From: an uncultured Flavobacteriaceae bacterium | Lineage (GTDB): Bacteria; Bacteroidota; Bacteroidia; Flavobacteriales; Flavobacteriaceae | Direction of reading: 5' to 3' | Assembly (NCBI GenBank): GCA_943788165.1 | Contig: CALSPF010000001.1 | Coordinates: 1-64,000 of the forward strand | Length of the DNA stretch: 64,000 nt | Shown here: in pieces, positions 53,432 to 62,664 of the stretch | How the letters are laid out: the number at the start of each line of letters is the position of its first letter | How positions within the stretch are numbered: position 1 is the stretch's first letter | Notes under the pieces: generated by a model | What the model was told of the DNA's origin: nothing | Database searches by the model: none | What the model saw: the letters and a program-made list of their open reading frames with translations, nothing else | Translations under genes and position numbers: made by a program

Positions 53432-53971
53432 GTGGACGCGTATTATAATTACATCAAAGCCTTGCATCTAATCTTTGTGATTACATGGTTTGCGGGCTTG
53501 TTCTACATGCCTCGTTTATTTATTTATCACATTGAGGCCAACGAAAAAGGAAGCCCAGATCGAGAAATACTCGGAACACAGCTGAAACTAATGGCCAAGC
53601 GACTGTGGTACATCATTACCTGGCCCTCGGCAATACTTGCTACAATCTTCGCGATTTTATTACTCTATATAATACCTTCATGGCTAGCTCAAGACTGGAT
53701 GACCATTAAATTATTTTTTGTCGGTTTATTGTTTTTGTATCATTTTAAAACCCACCAAATCTTCAAGGCTTTTCAACGCGATGAAATTAAGTATTCTTCC
53801 CTTTTTATGCGAATATGGAATGAAGGGGCCACACTTCTGTTGTTTGCCATTGTCTTTTTGGTTATTCTGAAAAGTAGTTTTCATTGGATCTTTGGCGTCT
53901 TATCCATCATTGGGTTAGGTGTCTTACTGATGTTAGGCATAAAATTATATCAGCTTGTCCGTAAAGACTAA
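53432..53971 (+). CDS. hemJ: Protoporphyrinogen IX oxidase HemJ
   Basis: HemJ oxidises protoporphyrinogen IX to protoporphyrin IX and is the usual enzyme for this step where HemG and HemY are absent. The 179-residue membrane protein has YIKALHLIFVITWFAGLFYMPRLFIYHIEA (residues 7-36), with the conserved His of ALH and the RLF-YH motif, then IITWPSAI and further helices, four in all. The start is GTG, 54 bases after the MATE gene. Its presence in the hem region completes the step between hemF and hemH. The three-letter YHFKTH motif takes the place of the usual H-F-containing third-helix end. Confidence 0.9.
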   Translation: MDAYYNYIKALHLIFVITWFAGLFYMPRLFIYHIEANEKGSPDREILGTQLKLMAKRLWYIITWPSAILATIFAILLLYIIPSWLAQDWMTIKLFFVGLLFLYHFKTHQIFKAFQRDEIKYSSLFMRIWNEGATLLLFAIVFLVILKSSFHWIFGVLSIIGLGVLLMLGIKLYQLVRKD

Positions 53972-53974
53972 ACC

Positions 53975-55429
53975 ATGAGTAAAAGAAAAATATCATTGCG
54001 AACACGGATTTTCTTCTCCATGATCGTACTTACCATTTTTTCGCTCTTATTGATTTTGGTAGCCTCGTATATCCAGTATGAAAACCAAAGTGAAGATTAC
54101 AATCTTCGCCGACTCATACGGAAAGAAACACAGGTTAAAAATCATTTGAATTACCTTATGCGCAGGGATTCGAGTTTTCATCAAATCGCAGCGCATAAAG
54201 AAAAGAGTCAGCAAGACTTCTCTTCCATTGCGACCATTCACAAGGTGGAATATGCGCTCTATACCCTGTCGGGTGAACCCTTGTTTTTTTCCTATGTGGA
54301 GGGTGTTCAAGGGCATAAGCTAGCCCCCTCCATTTTAAATGAATTGTTTAACGATCAACGTCAACGCATTGGGTTGCTCAATGAGGCGGAAAGAGGAAAG
54401 TTTCAATCCTCTTACAGTGTGTTGAAAGATTATATGGATCAGCCTTATGTGATTTTGTATTTCCCTTATTTTGAAGATATTTCGTTTAGCACCACCGAGC
54501 TCAATATCTTTTTGACACGGGTGTTTCAAATCTCTCTCTTGATGATGGTGATTACTTTTGCCTTTGCGTTTTTATTGTCTGGCTTCATTACGAGTCCCAT
54601 TGAGTCTTTGCGCAAGAAAATCGATCAGACCGGTTTGTTGAAAGGCAATGAACGGATTTCGCTAAACAATGCTAGTAAAGAAATTGACACCTTGGTGAAC
54701 TCTTACAACAGTATGTTGGATGCCCTAGAAATGAGTGCCGAAAAATTGGCCAGGAGTGAACGAGAACAAGCATGGCAAGAAATGGCCAAACAAGTTGCGC
54801 ATGAGATCAAGAATCCGTTAACGCCCATGCGATTGACGATTCAAAGTTTCCAACAACGTTTTGATCCTGCAGATGAGGGTAGTTTGGAAAAATTAAACGA
54901 TTTCTCAAAAGTATTAATCGAGCAGATCGATACCATGAGCAACGTAGCCAGTGCTTTTTCAGATTTTGCAACCCTGCCGCAACCTGAGATTATTGAAGAA
55001 GATATAGTAGAAATAACCCGTTTGGCTACAGAGATTTTTGAAGCCTCAAACATCCAATTGATCGCACCGTCTACTCCGTTGCTATGGCCAATAGATCGCA
55101 CCCAGTGGATTCGTGTTTTGACCAATTTAATTCAGAATGCAATTCAGGCCATTCCGCAGGGGCGTGAACCAAAAATTGAGGTACGCTTAAGTCTTCAAAA
55201 AGATCAATTAGAAATTCAAATTACGGACAATGGTACGGGGATTTCTACTGAAGATATTCATCGGGTTTTTGAGCCAAAGTTCACTACAAAAACAGGTGGA
55301 ATGGGGCTTGGTTTAGCCATTGTAAAAAACATTATTGATTCCCTTAACGGAACGATAGATTTTAATTCTTCCCTCAAAAGCGGCACGACATTTTCCATGA
55401 AATTAAGACACCCTAGTCATGACATATAA
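53975..55429 (+). CDS. Membrane sensor histidine kinase (NtrY-like)
   Basis: A 484-residue two-component sensor. A first membrane helix (residues 12-31) and a second (near 178-203) enclose a periplasmic sensor of about 145 residues with no recognisable fold. A HAMP domain follows, then the phospho-acceptor QVAHEIKNPLTPMRLTIQSF (His272 region) and an HATPase domain with NLIQNAIQAI (N box), DNGTGI (G1) and GGMGLGLAIVKNI (G2). No response regulator is adjacent, so it is an orphan kinase here. It overlaps the crotonase gene by 11 bases. Confidence 0.92.
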   Translation: MSKRKISLRTRIFFSMIVLTIFSLLLILVASYIQYENQSEDYNLRRLIRKETQVKNHLNYLMRRDSSFHQIAAHKEKSQQDFSSIATIHKVEYALYTLSGEPLFFSYVEGVQGHKLAPSILNELFNDQRQRIGLLNEAERGKFQSSYSVLKDYMDQPYVILYFPYFEDISFSTTELNIFLTRVFQISLLMMVITFAFAFLLSGFITSPIESLRKKIDQTGLLKGNERISLNNASKEIDTLVNSYNSMLDALEMSAEKLARSEREQAWQEMAKQVAHEIKNPLTPMRLTIQSFQQRFDPADEGSLEKLNDFSKVLIEQIDTMSNVASAFSDFATLPQPEIIEEDIVEITRLATEIFEASNIQLIAPSTPLLWPIDRTQWIRVLTNLIQNAIQAIPQGREPKIEVRLSLQKDQLEIQITDNGTGISTEDIHRVFEPKFTTKTGGMGLGLAIVKNIIDSLNGTIDFNSSLKSGTTFSMKLRHPSHDI

Positions 55430-56192
55430 ACACTTATTGATCGAGAAACAAGACAGAATAGCTTGGATAAACATTAATCGTCCAACAAAATTGAATGCTT
55501 TGAACGGCGAGGTTTTGGAAGAGCTACATGCTGCTTTTAGTGCTATAAAAGCAGACGAGGAAGTTCGGGTCGTTGTACTTACGGGAAGTGGAGAAAAAGC
55601 ATTTGTTGCTGGGGCAGATATTGCTGAGTTTGCACAATTTGATGTTACCGAAGGAGAATCACTAGCGAAAAAAGGACAGGACTTAGTATTCGATTTCATT
55701 GCAAACATGACACAGCCCGTCATTGCTGCCGTTAACGGATTTGCCTTGGGAGGCGGACTAGAATTGGCTTTGTCTTGTCATATTCGTATTGCTTCGACCA
55801 ATGCACGAATGGGTCTCCCAGAAACCTCTTTGGGAGTTATTCCGGGTTATGGTGGAACGCAGCGTCTTGCGCAATTGATTGGACGAGGGCGTGCAACAGA
55901 GCTTATTTTGACCTGTCGAATGATGGGGGCAGAAGAAGCGCTTCAAACCGGTTTGGTGTCGCGTGTTGTACCTCAAGAAGAATTGTTGGCTACTGCAGCA
56001 GAAATGGGTGGGAAAATCATGAATAATTCCTCTAATGCTATTGCACATGCCTTGCAATCTATTGCGGCAGGCTATGAAGAAGGTGTCGATGGTTTTGACG
56101 TAGAAATAGCGCACTTCGGGAATTGCTTTGGGCATCTAGAGTTTAAAGAAGGAACACAAGCATTTTTAGAAAAACGAAAAGCTAACTACTAA
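55419..56192 (+). CDS. Enoyl-CoA hydratase/isomerase family protein
   Basis: A 257-residue crotonase that hydrates trans-2-enoyl-CoA in fatty-acid or butanoate metabolism. The oxyanion hole is formed by AFVAGADIAEF and NGFALGGGLELALSCHIRIAS. The catalytic Glu pair is visible as the Glu in GGGLELAL and PETSLGVIPGYGGTQRLAQLIG. The length fits short-chain enoyl-CoA hydratases. The start overlaps the kinase by 11 bases and its stop overlaps the convergent plsC gene. Confidence 0.94.
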   Translation: MTYKHLLIEKQDRIAWININRPTKLNALNGEVLEELHAAFSAIKADEEVRVVVLTGSGEKAFVAGADIAEFAQFDVTEGESLAKKGQDLVFDFIANMTQPVIAAVNGFALGGGLELALSCHIRIASTNARMGLPETSLGVIPGYGGTQRLAQLIGRGRATELILTCRMMGAEEALQTGLVSRVVPQEELLATAAEMGGKIMNNSSNAIAHALQSIAAGYEEGVDGFDVEIAHFGNCFGHLEFKEGTQAFLEKRKANY

Positions 56193-56916
56193 TACCGTTT
56201 CGAACAACAGCCTCGACCTGATCAATAGCATCGTTTACGGATAGTCCTTTTGGATCAACAGGAGTGTTGACATCAATGCTTATTTTTACACTCAACGGCA
56301 TAGGGAAGTATTTCCATTTAACCAGTTTCCAAGAATTATTGATGCTAATAGGAACTAATAACGCATCTGGTACTTCTTCTAAAATGATTTTTAGCCCTCC
56401 GCGTTGAAAGGGTTTGGGCTGTCCATTTCGTGTTCGGGTGCCTTCAGGGAAAATGACGATGGACCAACCGTTTGCACGCACATTTTTACAAAACGCTTTA
56501 ATGGCTTTGAGTGAGCCAACCGAGTCCTTGCGGTCAATCAACACATTTCCTCCTTTGCGTAAATGATAGGAAATACTAGGCAGTCCTTTCCCCAATTCTT
56601 TTTTGGCTACAAACTTTGGAAGGTAGTGCCTCAAGAACCAAATCAATGGCGGAATGTCATAGGTGCTTTGATGATTCGATACAAAAACCAAGGTGCGGTC
56701 TTTTGGAAAACTAAAAGGATTGTTGAATCGAACGCTTGTGCCAAGAAGACCAAGGCTGCGTATGAGAAAGAAATTAAGGTAACTAATCGCTTTGCTTTGT
56801 GCGGGTATACCAAAAAGATAAAAACAAATCAACTGAATGGGATGAAACAGCACAAGTAGGCTTCCAAAAACCAAATAATAAATTGACGAAAAAAGGTAAG
56901 AAAGGGGTTTAATCAT
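56182..56916 (-). CDS. plsC: 1-acyl-sn-glycerol-3-phosphate acyltransferase
   Basis: Acylates lysophosphatidate to phosphatidate in phospholipid synthesis. The 244-residue protein has an N-terminal hydrophobic segment (residues 6-30), the HX4D catalytic box VSNHQSTYDIPP and the substrate motif IVIFPEGTRTRNGQPKPF. The length is usual. A perfect -7 box (56922-56929) ends five bases before the start codon, suggesting a leaderless transcript. Confidence 0.93.
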   Translation of the reverse strand: MIKPLSYLFSSIYYLVFGSLLVLFHPIQLICFYLFGIPAQSKAISYLNFFLIRSLGLLGTSVRFNNPFSFPKDRTLVFVSNHQSTYDIPPLIWFLRHYLPKFVAKKELGKGLPSISYHLRKGGNVLIDRKDSVGSLKAIKAFCKNVRANGWSIVIFPEGTRTRNGQPKPFQRGGLKIILEEVPDALLVPISINNSWKLVKWKYFPMPLSVKISIDVNTPVDPKGLSVNDAIDQVEAVVRNGISS

Positions 56917-56921
56917 ACCTA

Positions 56922-56929
56922 CAAATATA
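56922..56929 (-). promoter_or_regulatory. -7 promoter box immediately upstream of plsC
   Basis: The minus strand carries TATATTTG (TAnnTTTG consensus), five bases before the plsC ATG, so the transcription start should fall at the start codon. Confidence 0.45.
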
Positions 56930-56946
56930 CAGGATAAAATCTAGTC

Positions 56947-57357
56947 CTAGCAGTGCTCGTCAAAGGCTTGTCTTAGGTTTTCAGCAATTAAATCTGCTGG
57001 ACGGCCTTCAATGTGGTGGCGTTCTAACATATGCACCAGTTCACCATCTTTAAACAAAGCCATAGAAGGAGAAGAGGGAGGAAAAGGAACCATCATGCTT
57101 CTTGCAACATCGGTAGCTTCACGATCCACTCCTGCGAAAACAGTAACTAGAGTTGAAGGTACTTTTTCGTTGTCCAACGAAAAACGAACGCCAGGGCGGG
57201 CATTTGCTGCAGCACATCCACAAACAGAATTTACCACAACCAAGGTTGTTCCTGCTCCATTGATGGCGTCTTCTATTCTCTTTACGTCATTTATTTGTTC
57301 AAAACCAACGGCTGTTAATTCGTCGCGCATTGGTTGTACTAATTCTGCTGGATACAT
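56947..57357 (-). CDS. Bacilliredoxin (BrxA/BrxB, YphP/YqiW family)
   Basis: A 136-residue thioredoxin-fold protein that removes bacillithiol from mixed disulphides in organisms using that thiol. VNSVCGCAAANARPGV carries the active-site C46-G-C48 motif, and ERHHIEGRPADLIAENL near the C-terminus matches the family. Members are common in Bacteroidota. No bacillithiol synthesis genes are in the window. Divergent from the DjlA-like gene, with mirror-image TATCTTTG boxes between. Confidence 0.94.
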   Translation of the reverse strand: MYPAELVQPMRDELTAVGFEQINDVKRIEDAINGAGTTLVVVNSVCGCAAANARPGVRFSLDNEKVPSTLVTVFAGVDREATDVARSMMVPFPPSSPSMALFKDGELVHMLERHHIEGRPADLIAENLRQAFDEHC

Positions 57358-57378
57358 ATTTTTTTTTTTTAGCTGCTA

Positions 57379-57386
57379 CAAAGATA
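57379..57386 (-). promoter_or_regulatory. -7 promoter box of the bacilliredoxin gene
   Basis: TATCTTTG on the minus strand, 21 bases before the bacilliredoxin start. The same octamer stands on the + strand at 57438-57445 for the divergent gene. Confidence 0.5.
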
Positions 57387-57437
57387 ACTAGTTTTCTCAT
57401 TTCTTGCTAGCTGTTATGGTCATTTTAAAGTTAAAGT

Positions 57438-57445
57438 TATCTTTG
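57438..57445 (+). promoter_or_regulatory. -7 promoter box of the DjlA-like gene
   Basis: TATCTTTG matches TAnnTTTG and lies 19 bases before the ATG at 57465. Confidence 0.5.
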
Positions 57446-57464
57446 TTTAACCAAAAATTAATCA

Positions 57465-58193
57465 ATGCTTAAATGGATAACAGCAATTTTAGGATACACA
57501 TATTTCCGATTTGGCGGCGCCATTTTGGGGTACTTTCTGGGAAGTTTATTGGAACAACTTTTTAACCCCAAGAAAAGAAGCGCTTTTGGCGGGATTCAGT
57601 TTCAACGGATGCAAGCAGATCAAGTTCAATTGAATTTGTTGTCTCTGGCAGCTATTGTGATTAAAGCAGATGGTAAGGTAGATCAACGAGAATTACAGTT
57701 TGTTCGAAACTATTTCATCGCCAATTATGGGAAGGAATATGCCTCAGTAATTTTCGCAAAGTTCAACACTGAAATAAATAAGGAGCAACAAAACCTGAGG
57801 GAATTGACCCGTTTATTTGTACAAGGGGCACGCTATGAAACTCGTTTGCAAATCCTTCATTTTTTGTATGGTATTGCCAACGCAGATGGACATATTGCAG
57901 AGGTAGAAGTGCAAAAGATTTTACAGATTGCCCTAGCCATGCAACTACGCGCTGCAGACATTGAAAGCATCAAAGCTATGTTTGTCAAATCGGCGGACAA
58001 TGCCTATAAAATCCTCGAAATTCTTCCCACCGCTTCAGATACTGAAGTGAAAAAAGCTTATCGCGACAAAGCAAAGAAATTCCATCCCGACAAGATTCAG
58101 TCCGATGATGCGGCGCTTAAAAAAGGAGCACAGGAGAAGTTTCAGCAGGTACAAGCAGCCTATGAGGCAATTCAAAAAGAACGTGGAAACTAA
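57465..58193 (+). CDS. DjlA-like TerB/DnaJ-domain co-chaperone
   Basis: A 242-residue protein with an N-terminal hydrophobic segment (residues 10-28). A TerB-like helical domain follows (residues 52-175, IVIKADGKVDQRELQFVRNYF and IANADGHIAEVEVQKI as twin acidic repeats). The C-terminal J domain (178-240) has the HPD motif in KKFHPDKIQS, which stimulates DnaK ATPase. The order matches DjlA membrane-anchored co-chaperones. The stop shares its last base with the start of the HupE-like gene. Confidence 0.92.
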   Translation: MLKWITAILGYTYFRFGGAILGYFLGSLLEQLFNPKKRSAFGGIQFQRMQADQVQLNLLSLAAIVIKADGKVDQRELQFVRNYFIANYGKEYASVIFAKFNTEINKEQQNLRELTRLFVQGARYETRLQILHFLYGIANADGHIAEVEVQKILQIALAMQLRAADIESIKAMFVKSADNAYKILEILPTASDTEVKKAYRDKAKKFHPDKIQSDDAALKKGAQEKFQQVQAAYEAIQKERGN

Positions 58194-58753
58194 TGGAAAC
58201 TTTTAATTTTTATTTCTCACTAGGTTTTCAGCATGTGACTGACTTTAATGGGTTGGATCATTTCTACTTTATCATTGCATTGGCGCTTCCTTTTGGGTTT
58301 AAACAAGCGCAGAAATTACTCTGGTGGGCTACTCTTTTTACCTTGGGTCACAGTCTCTCATTGATTGGAAATTATTACGCATCGGTTGCTTTTTCGGCCT
58401 ATTGGATTGAGTTGCTAATTCCCGTGACAATTGCCCTGAGTTGCCTTCCCATTTTAGTGCAACAAACACCCAAAACAAATGGGTATGCCAGTGGATTAAC
58501 CTTGCTTTTTGGAATTATTCATGGCTTTGGTTTTGGTCGTTTTTTTAGCATGATGGTCGCTCCAGAAGATGCTGGGACAAGTCTTTTTTCTTTTGCGCTT
58601 GGCGTAGAGGCAGCTCAAATAGCGATCGTTTTATGTGTACTACTGCTCAATTTTATTATCGGCATGACAACAAAATGGTTGCGTCTATGGCGAACCCTAA
58701 TTGGGATAGTCATTTTCTTGTTGGCCGTGATTATGATAGTTGAACGAATCTAA
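58193..58753 (+). CDS. HupE/UreJ-like membrane protein
   Basis: A 186-residue integral membrane protein with six hydrophobic segments. GFQHVTDFNGLDHFYFIIAL near the start and LLFGIIHGFGFGRFFSMM near residues 104-121 carry the conserved His-rich helices of HupE/UreJ, a family including nickel and cobalt permeases. The metal role is assumed from homology only. The ATG overlaps the previous stop (TAATG), so the two are translationally coupled. No hydrogenase or urease genes are seen. Confidence 0.82.
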   Translation: METFNFYFSLGFQHVTDFNGLDHFYFIIALALPFGFKQAQKLLWWATLFTLGHSLSLIGNYYASVAFSAYWIELLIPVTIALSCLPILVQQTPKTNGYASGLTLLFGIIHGFGFGRFFSMMVAPEDAGTSLFSFALGVEAAQIAIVLCVLLLNFIIGMTTKWLRLWRTLIGIVIFLLAVIMIVERI

Positions 58754-58781
58754 TTACCTTCCGCACTTACTTTATTAAATT

Positions 58782-60002
58782 ATGCAGCAAATAGCTTCTC
58801 CTTTTACACTCCCGAACGGATCGGTATTGAAAAATCGTATCGCCAAATCAGCCATGAGTGAAAACATAGGCACCTTTAACAATGCGCCCACACCAACCCT
58901 TATAAACGCATATTCCGTATGGGCCAAAGGTGATCCGGGATTGTTGATCACAGGAAATGTAATGGTTGATTCTCGTGCTTTGGGCGAGCCCAAAAATGTT
59001 GTGGTAGAAGATTACACACATTTTGATTTACTTAAGCAGTGGGCCAAAACAGTAGAAGGCACGGGCGTGCATTTGTGGCCGCAACTCAATCATCCAGGTC
59101 GACAAGCCTTTGCCTCAATCAATAAAGAAATAGTGGCTCCTTCTGCCGTTCCTTTAAAAATGGGTGGTGCCTCCGGAATGTTTAGGACAGCCACTCCTCT
59201 GACCGAAGATGCCATTTGGGATATTATCAAACGCTTTGGAAATGCTGCTCGCATTATGAAAGAAGCGGGCTTTACTGGCTGTCAAATTCATGGAGCACAT
59301 GGCTACTTGGTGAGTCAGTTCTTGTCCCCAATTAGCAATACCCGAACCGATAAATGGGGTGGAACGCTGGAAAATAGGGCTCGCTTTGTCTTGGAGGTGT
59401 ATCGTGAAATTCGCGCGCAAGTAGGAGAAGATTATCCTGTGGGGATTAAAATTAATTCTGCCGATTTTCAACGGGGCGGTTTTACCGAAGAGGAGTCAAT
59501 GGAGGTGGTGCAAATCCTGTCGAAAGAAGGGATTGATTTGATTGAAATCTCAGGTGGAACCTATGAGAAACCCGCCATGGTAAAAGGGAGTCGAAAACAG
59601 AGCACCATAGAACGAGAAGCCTACTTTTTGGACTATATCGAAAAAGCAAGAAGTATTACCGATAAGCCTTTATTGTTAACAGGAGGATTTCGTTCTGTGA
59701 AAGTAATGGAAGATGCCCTCGCAGGTGGAAAATTAGACATTATTGGCCTTGCACGTCCATTTTGCCTTTATCCAAACTTGGCTAAAAATATTTTTGAGGG
59801 AAGCGTTGAGCGATTTGAAGCACCTGTACCAAGGATTGGAATTGCGTTTTTGGATAAAATGGGGGGAGTAGAATTGCCCTGGTACGAATTGCAAATTCAA
59901 CGCCTAGGTAAAGGGAAGCAGCCCAAGCCAAAATTAGCAGGAATATGGGCGTTCATTTTCACACTAAAAGGAATGTTTATAAAGTCTTTCCGAAAGAATT
60001 AA
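58782..60002 (+). CDS. NADH:flavin oxidoreductase (old yellow enzyme family)
   Basis: A 406-residue FMN-dependent ene-reductase-like TIM barrel. It has KNRIAKSAMSENI in the first strand region, WPQLNHPGRQA, GFTGCQIHGAHGYLVSQFLSPISNTRTDKWGG (FMN and substrate-binding His-x-x-His in HGAH) and DIIGLARPF at the phosphate site. There is no 2,4-dienoyl-CoA reductase-type iron-sulfur domain at the C-terminus. Substrate unknown. Its stop overlaps the convergent methyltransferase pseudogene by four bases. Confidence 0.92.
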   Translation: MQQIASPFTLPNGSVLKNRIAKSAMSENIGTFNNAPTPTLINAYSVWAKGDPGLLITGNVMVDSRALGEPKNVVVEDYTHFDLLKQWAKTVEGTGVHLWPQLNHPGRQAFASINKEIVAPSAVPLKMGGASGMFRTATPLTEDAIWDIIKRFGNAARIMKEAGFTGCQIHGAHGYLVSQFLSPISNTRTDKWGGTLENRARFVLEVYREIRAQVGEDYPVGIKINSADFQRGGFTEEESMEVVQILSKEGIDLIEISGGTYEKPAMVKGSRKQSTIEREAYFLDYIEKARSITDKPLLLTGGFRSVKVMEDALAGGKLDIIGLARPFCLYPNLAKNIFEGSVERFEAPVPRIGIAFLDKMGGVELPWYELQIQRLGKGKQPKPKLAGIWAFIFTLKGMFIKSFRKN

Positions 60003-60576
60003 TGGTTTAGGTTTTTTTTAACGGCCAGTAAAACACCAGTAGATAACGTTAGTTGAGTGGTGATAAATTGAGGTTGACTTTCCATAAACGTTAGAAAATC
60101 ATTGACTTTTTTTTGATGCCCTTCGGGCCAATTGGGCTGGGGGAGAAGATCATCGACCATGTAAATTCTACCCGTATTTAACAGAGAAAGTGTTTTGCTT
60201 AAATCGCTGTATTTCCCTGGCCAAGCATCGGCAAAGATAAGGTCAAAACCCTCATCAGTATAGTTTTGCAGCCATTTTAAGCATCTTCATAAAGAATAGA
60301 AACCCGATGATCGTCTTTGAAATGAGGGATAACTTCTTTCAGTAAATTTTGATCATTATCAATTGAAATAAGCGTTGATTCCTGATCCATGCCGGCGACC
60401 ATCCAAGAAAGCGATAGTCCCATTCCAGTACCAAGCTCAAGGAACTGACCTTTTGGCTTTGCAGTAATTAAGGTTTTTAAGAGCTCTCCCTCGGGTTGTT
60501 TTGATCCCATGGAAAAATCAATGGTTTTACTCGTTAACTGCAAAGCAGTATAGGATTTAGGAACTAAAGAATGCAT
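59999..60576 (-). pseudogene. SAM-dependent O-methyltransferase, frameshifted
   Basis: The first 99 codons (60576-60277) form a class I methyltransferase start: FLELGTGMGLSLSWMV (motif I) and LISIDNDQNLLKEV. They end at TAA after YEDA. One base short near 60279-60280, the next frame continues LKWLQNYTDEGFDLIFADAW, then LSLLNTGRIYMVDDLLPQP and so on to TAA at 59999. The joined product of about 192 residues has the usual O-methyltransferase length. A single missing T in a short T run (minus strand) explains the break, so a sequence error cannot be excluded. Confidence 0.83.
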
Positions 60577-60647
60577 GATTTAGGGACTTATTTTTTAAAG
60601 ATAAAAAAATTCCTTGGCTTAATTTAAATCAATACCTTAGTATTTCG

Positions 60648-61076
60648 ATGAATAAACAAACACAGTACGATCGCGCATACCTAAAGATGGCTCAGACTTG
60701 GGGACAATTGTCCTATTGTGAGCGTAAAAAAGTGGGTGCGCTTATTGTTAAAGACCGGATGATCATTTCAGATGGTTACAATGGAACTCCTTCGGGTTTT
60801 GAAAATGTTTGCGAAGACGAAAATTACGACACAAAATGGACTGTTTTGCATGCCGAAGCCAATGCGATTTTGAAAGTAGCTTCGTCTACACAATCATGCA
60901 AAGGCGCAACGCTTTACATTACCCTCTCTCCCTGTAAAGAGTGTTCAAAACTCATCCATCAATCAGGGATAAAAAGAGTGGTCTATGCCACGGCATATAA
61001 AGATTTATCTGGTGTAGAATTCTTGAAGAAAGCAGGGGTTGATGTGGAATCCTTCCCCCTCGAAAAAAGTGAATAA
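60648..61076 (+). CDS. dCMP deaminase (ComEB family)
   Basis: A 142-residue zinc deaminase that turns dCMP to dUMP for dTMP synthesis. The catalytic motif HAEANAIL (His-x-Glu) and the second zinc-binding PCKECSKL pair are intact. CERKKVGALIVKDRMI and ISDGYNGTPSGFENVCE match the family. ctpA begins at the next base, so the two genes form an operon. Confidence 0.94.
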   Translation: MNKQTQYDRAYLKMAQTWGQLSYCERKKVGALIVKDRMIISDGYNGTPSGFENVCEDENYDTKWTVLHAEANAILKVASSTQSCKGATLYITLSPCKECSKLIHQSGIKRVVYATAYKDLSGVEFLKKAGVDVESFPLEKSE

Positions 61077-62663
61077 ATGAAACGCTACAATCTTTTTTTA
61101 TGGATCATAGTGTTGCTCTCCATGGCTTTGGGCTTTCTAATTGGAACCAATCAGCAATTGGTCGAAAACGTTATTCGGACACCACAAAACGGCAGTCAAA
61201 AGCTCAACCAATTCTTGCGGTATTTGGATCGCTACTATGTTGATCAAATTGATATTGACAGTTTGTCTACTGAAGTAATACAAGACTTAATTCGAAAATT
61301 AGATCCGCACTCTTTTTATATTCCTAAAGAAGAATTGGCCCGTATGGCAGAAAACATGCAAGGTAATTTTGTGGGTATTGGGGTTAGCTTTTTTATGGAA
61401 CAAGACACCGTTAGCGTTGTTCGTGTTTTACCCGAAGGTCCAAGTAAGCGCGCAGGACTTTTGGCAGGCGATCGAATTCTATTGGCCAATCAAGATACTT
61501 TGTACGGAAAGCAATTGACCAGTGAAGATATTGTGAATCGTTTAAGGGGGGAAAATGAAAGTTTAGTAAACCTCAGTATATATAGACCCGGCACACAAGA
61601 ACATTTTGTGCTCCCATTAAATCGAGGTGCTGTTCCCATTACATCGGTTTCTCATTATTTGCTAAAGGAAAAAGTGGGCTACATAAAAATCAATCGGTTT
61701 GCAGAAACCACCAACAGAGAATTCCAGCGTGCAGTAGTCGATTTGAAAGAGCAAGGAATGACTCAGATGGTGTTGGATTTACGGAATAATCCTGGTGGTT
61801 ATCTTGAAGCAGCAGAACAAATTGCAGACACTTTCTTAGCAGAAGGCAAATCCGTTGTGATGTTGGAAAGTAATCAAGGAAAACAAACAACCACCTTTAG
61901 TACAGCAAAAGGTGCCTTTGAAGAAGGTCAGGTGTATGTCTTGCTCAATGGCGAATCAGCTTCAGCAAGCGAAGTTGTTGCAGGAGCATTACAAGACAAT
62001 GACCGTGCATGGATTTTGGGTCAACGCAGTTTCGGAAAAGGCTTGGTTCAACAACAAATGCCTTTGGGAGCGCAAGAAGCTGTTCGACTAACCACAGCTC
62101 GTTACTACACCCCTTCAGGGCGATCGATCCAGCGTCCTTTTGACAATGGGACACAAGCCTATTATGATGAGGTTAAACAGCGCTACAATACCGGTGAACT
62201 TGCCGATGTTTCTAAGGTGCCGCAAAATGATTCACTTGCTTTCACCACACCAAAAGGAAGAAAGGTCTATGGTGGAGGTGGTATTGTACCCGATGTATAT
62301 TTGCCCAACAATGCCAATCCAGAAGATGATTGGAGTGATTATTTGTTGCGGTCGAATTTGATCAATCATTTTGTTTTTAAGGAATTGGATCAACGAAGAA
62401 AAGACTTCTCTTCGATTGATCGAGAGACTTTTGTGTCGCAGCCTCTTCCTAATAAGGAGCAGTGGCTCGCAGCCTTGAAAATTTACCTAGACGAGCAGTC
62501 GGTTCCCTTAAATCTTGAGAACACAGACTTGGCTAGTGCCGCGATACATTCCTACTTAGGCTTGCAGTTATTTGATGAAGTGACCCAACTAGAAATTCTT
62601 CACAGGGAAGATCGTTTTGTACAAGCTGCTCTTGAGGAATTGGCGAAAAAACCATTGGACTAG
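61077..62663 (+). CDS. ctpA: Carboxyl-terminal processing peptidase (S41 family)
   Basis: A periplasmic serine protease of 528 residues. One N-terminal membrane or signal segment (residues 7-24) is followed by an S41 helical region, a PDZ domain (residues 95-180, GNFVGIGVSF, RAGLLAGDRIL) and the catalytic core. The Ser-Lys dyad is Ser296 in NGESASASEVVAG and Lys321 in RSFGKGLVQ, 25 apart as in Tsp. The C-terminal 150 residues are the usual Bacteroidota extension. It begins one base after the dCMP deaminase stop. Confidence 0.95.
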   Translation: MKRYNLFLWIIVLLSMALGFLIGTNQQLVENVIRTPQNGSQKLNQFLRYLDRYYVDQIDIDSLSTEVIQDLIRKLDPHSFYIPKEELARMAENMQGNFVGIGVSFFMEQDTVSVVRVLPEGPSKRAGLLAGDRILLANQDTLYGKQLTSEDIVNRLRGENESLVNLSIYRPGTQEHFVLPLNRGAVPITSVSHYLLKEKVGYIKINRFAETTNREFQRAVVDLKEQGMTQMVLDLRNNPGGYLEAAEQIADTFLAEGKSVVMLESNQGKQTTTFSTAKGAFEEGQVYVLLNGESASASEVVAGALQDNDRAWILGQRSFGKGLVQQQMPLGAQEAVRLTTARYYTPSGRSIQRPFDNGTQAYYDEVKQRYNTGELADVSKVPQNDSLAFTTPKGRKVYGGGGIVPDVYLPNNANPEDDWSDYLLRSNLINHFVFKELDQRRKDFSSIDRETFVSQPLPNKEQWLAALKIYLDEQSVPLNLENTDLASAAIHSYLGLQLFDEVTQLEILHREDRFVQAALEELAKKPLD

Positions 62664-62664
62664 T

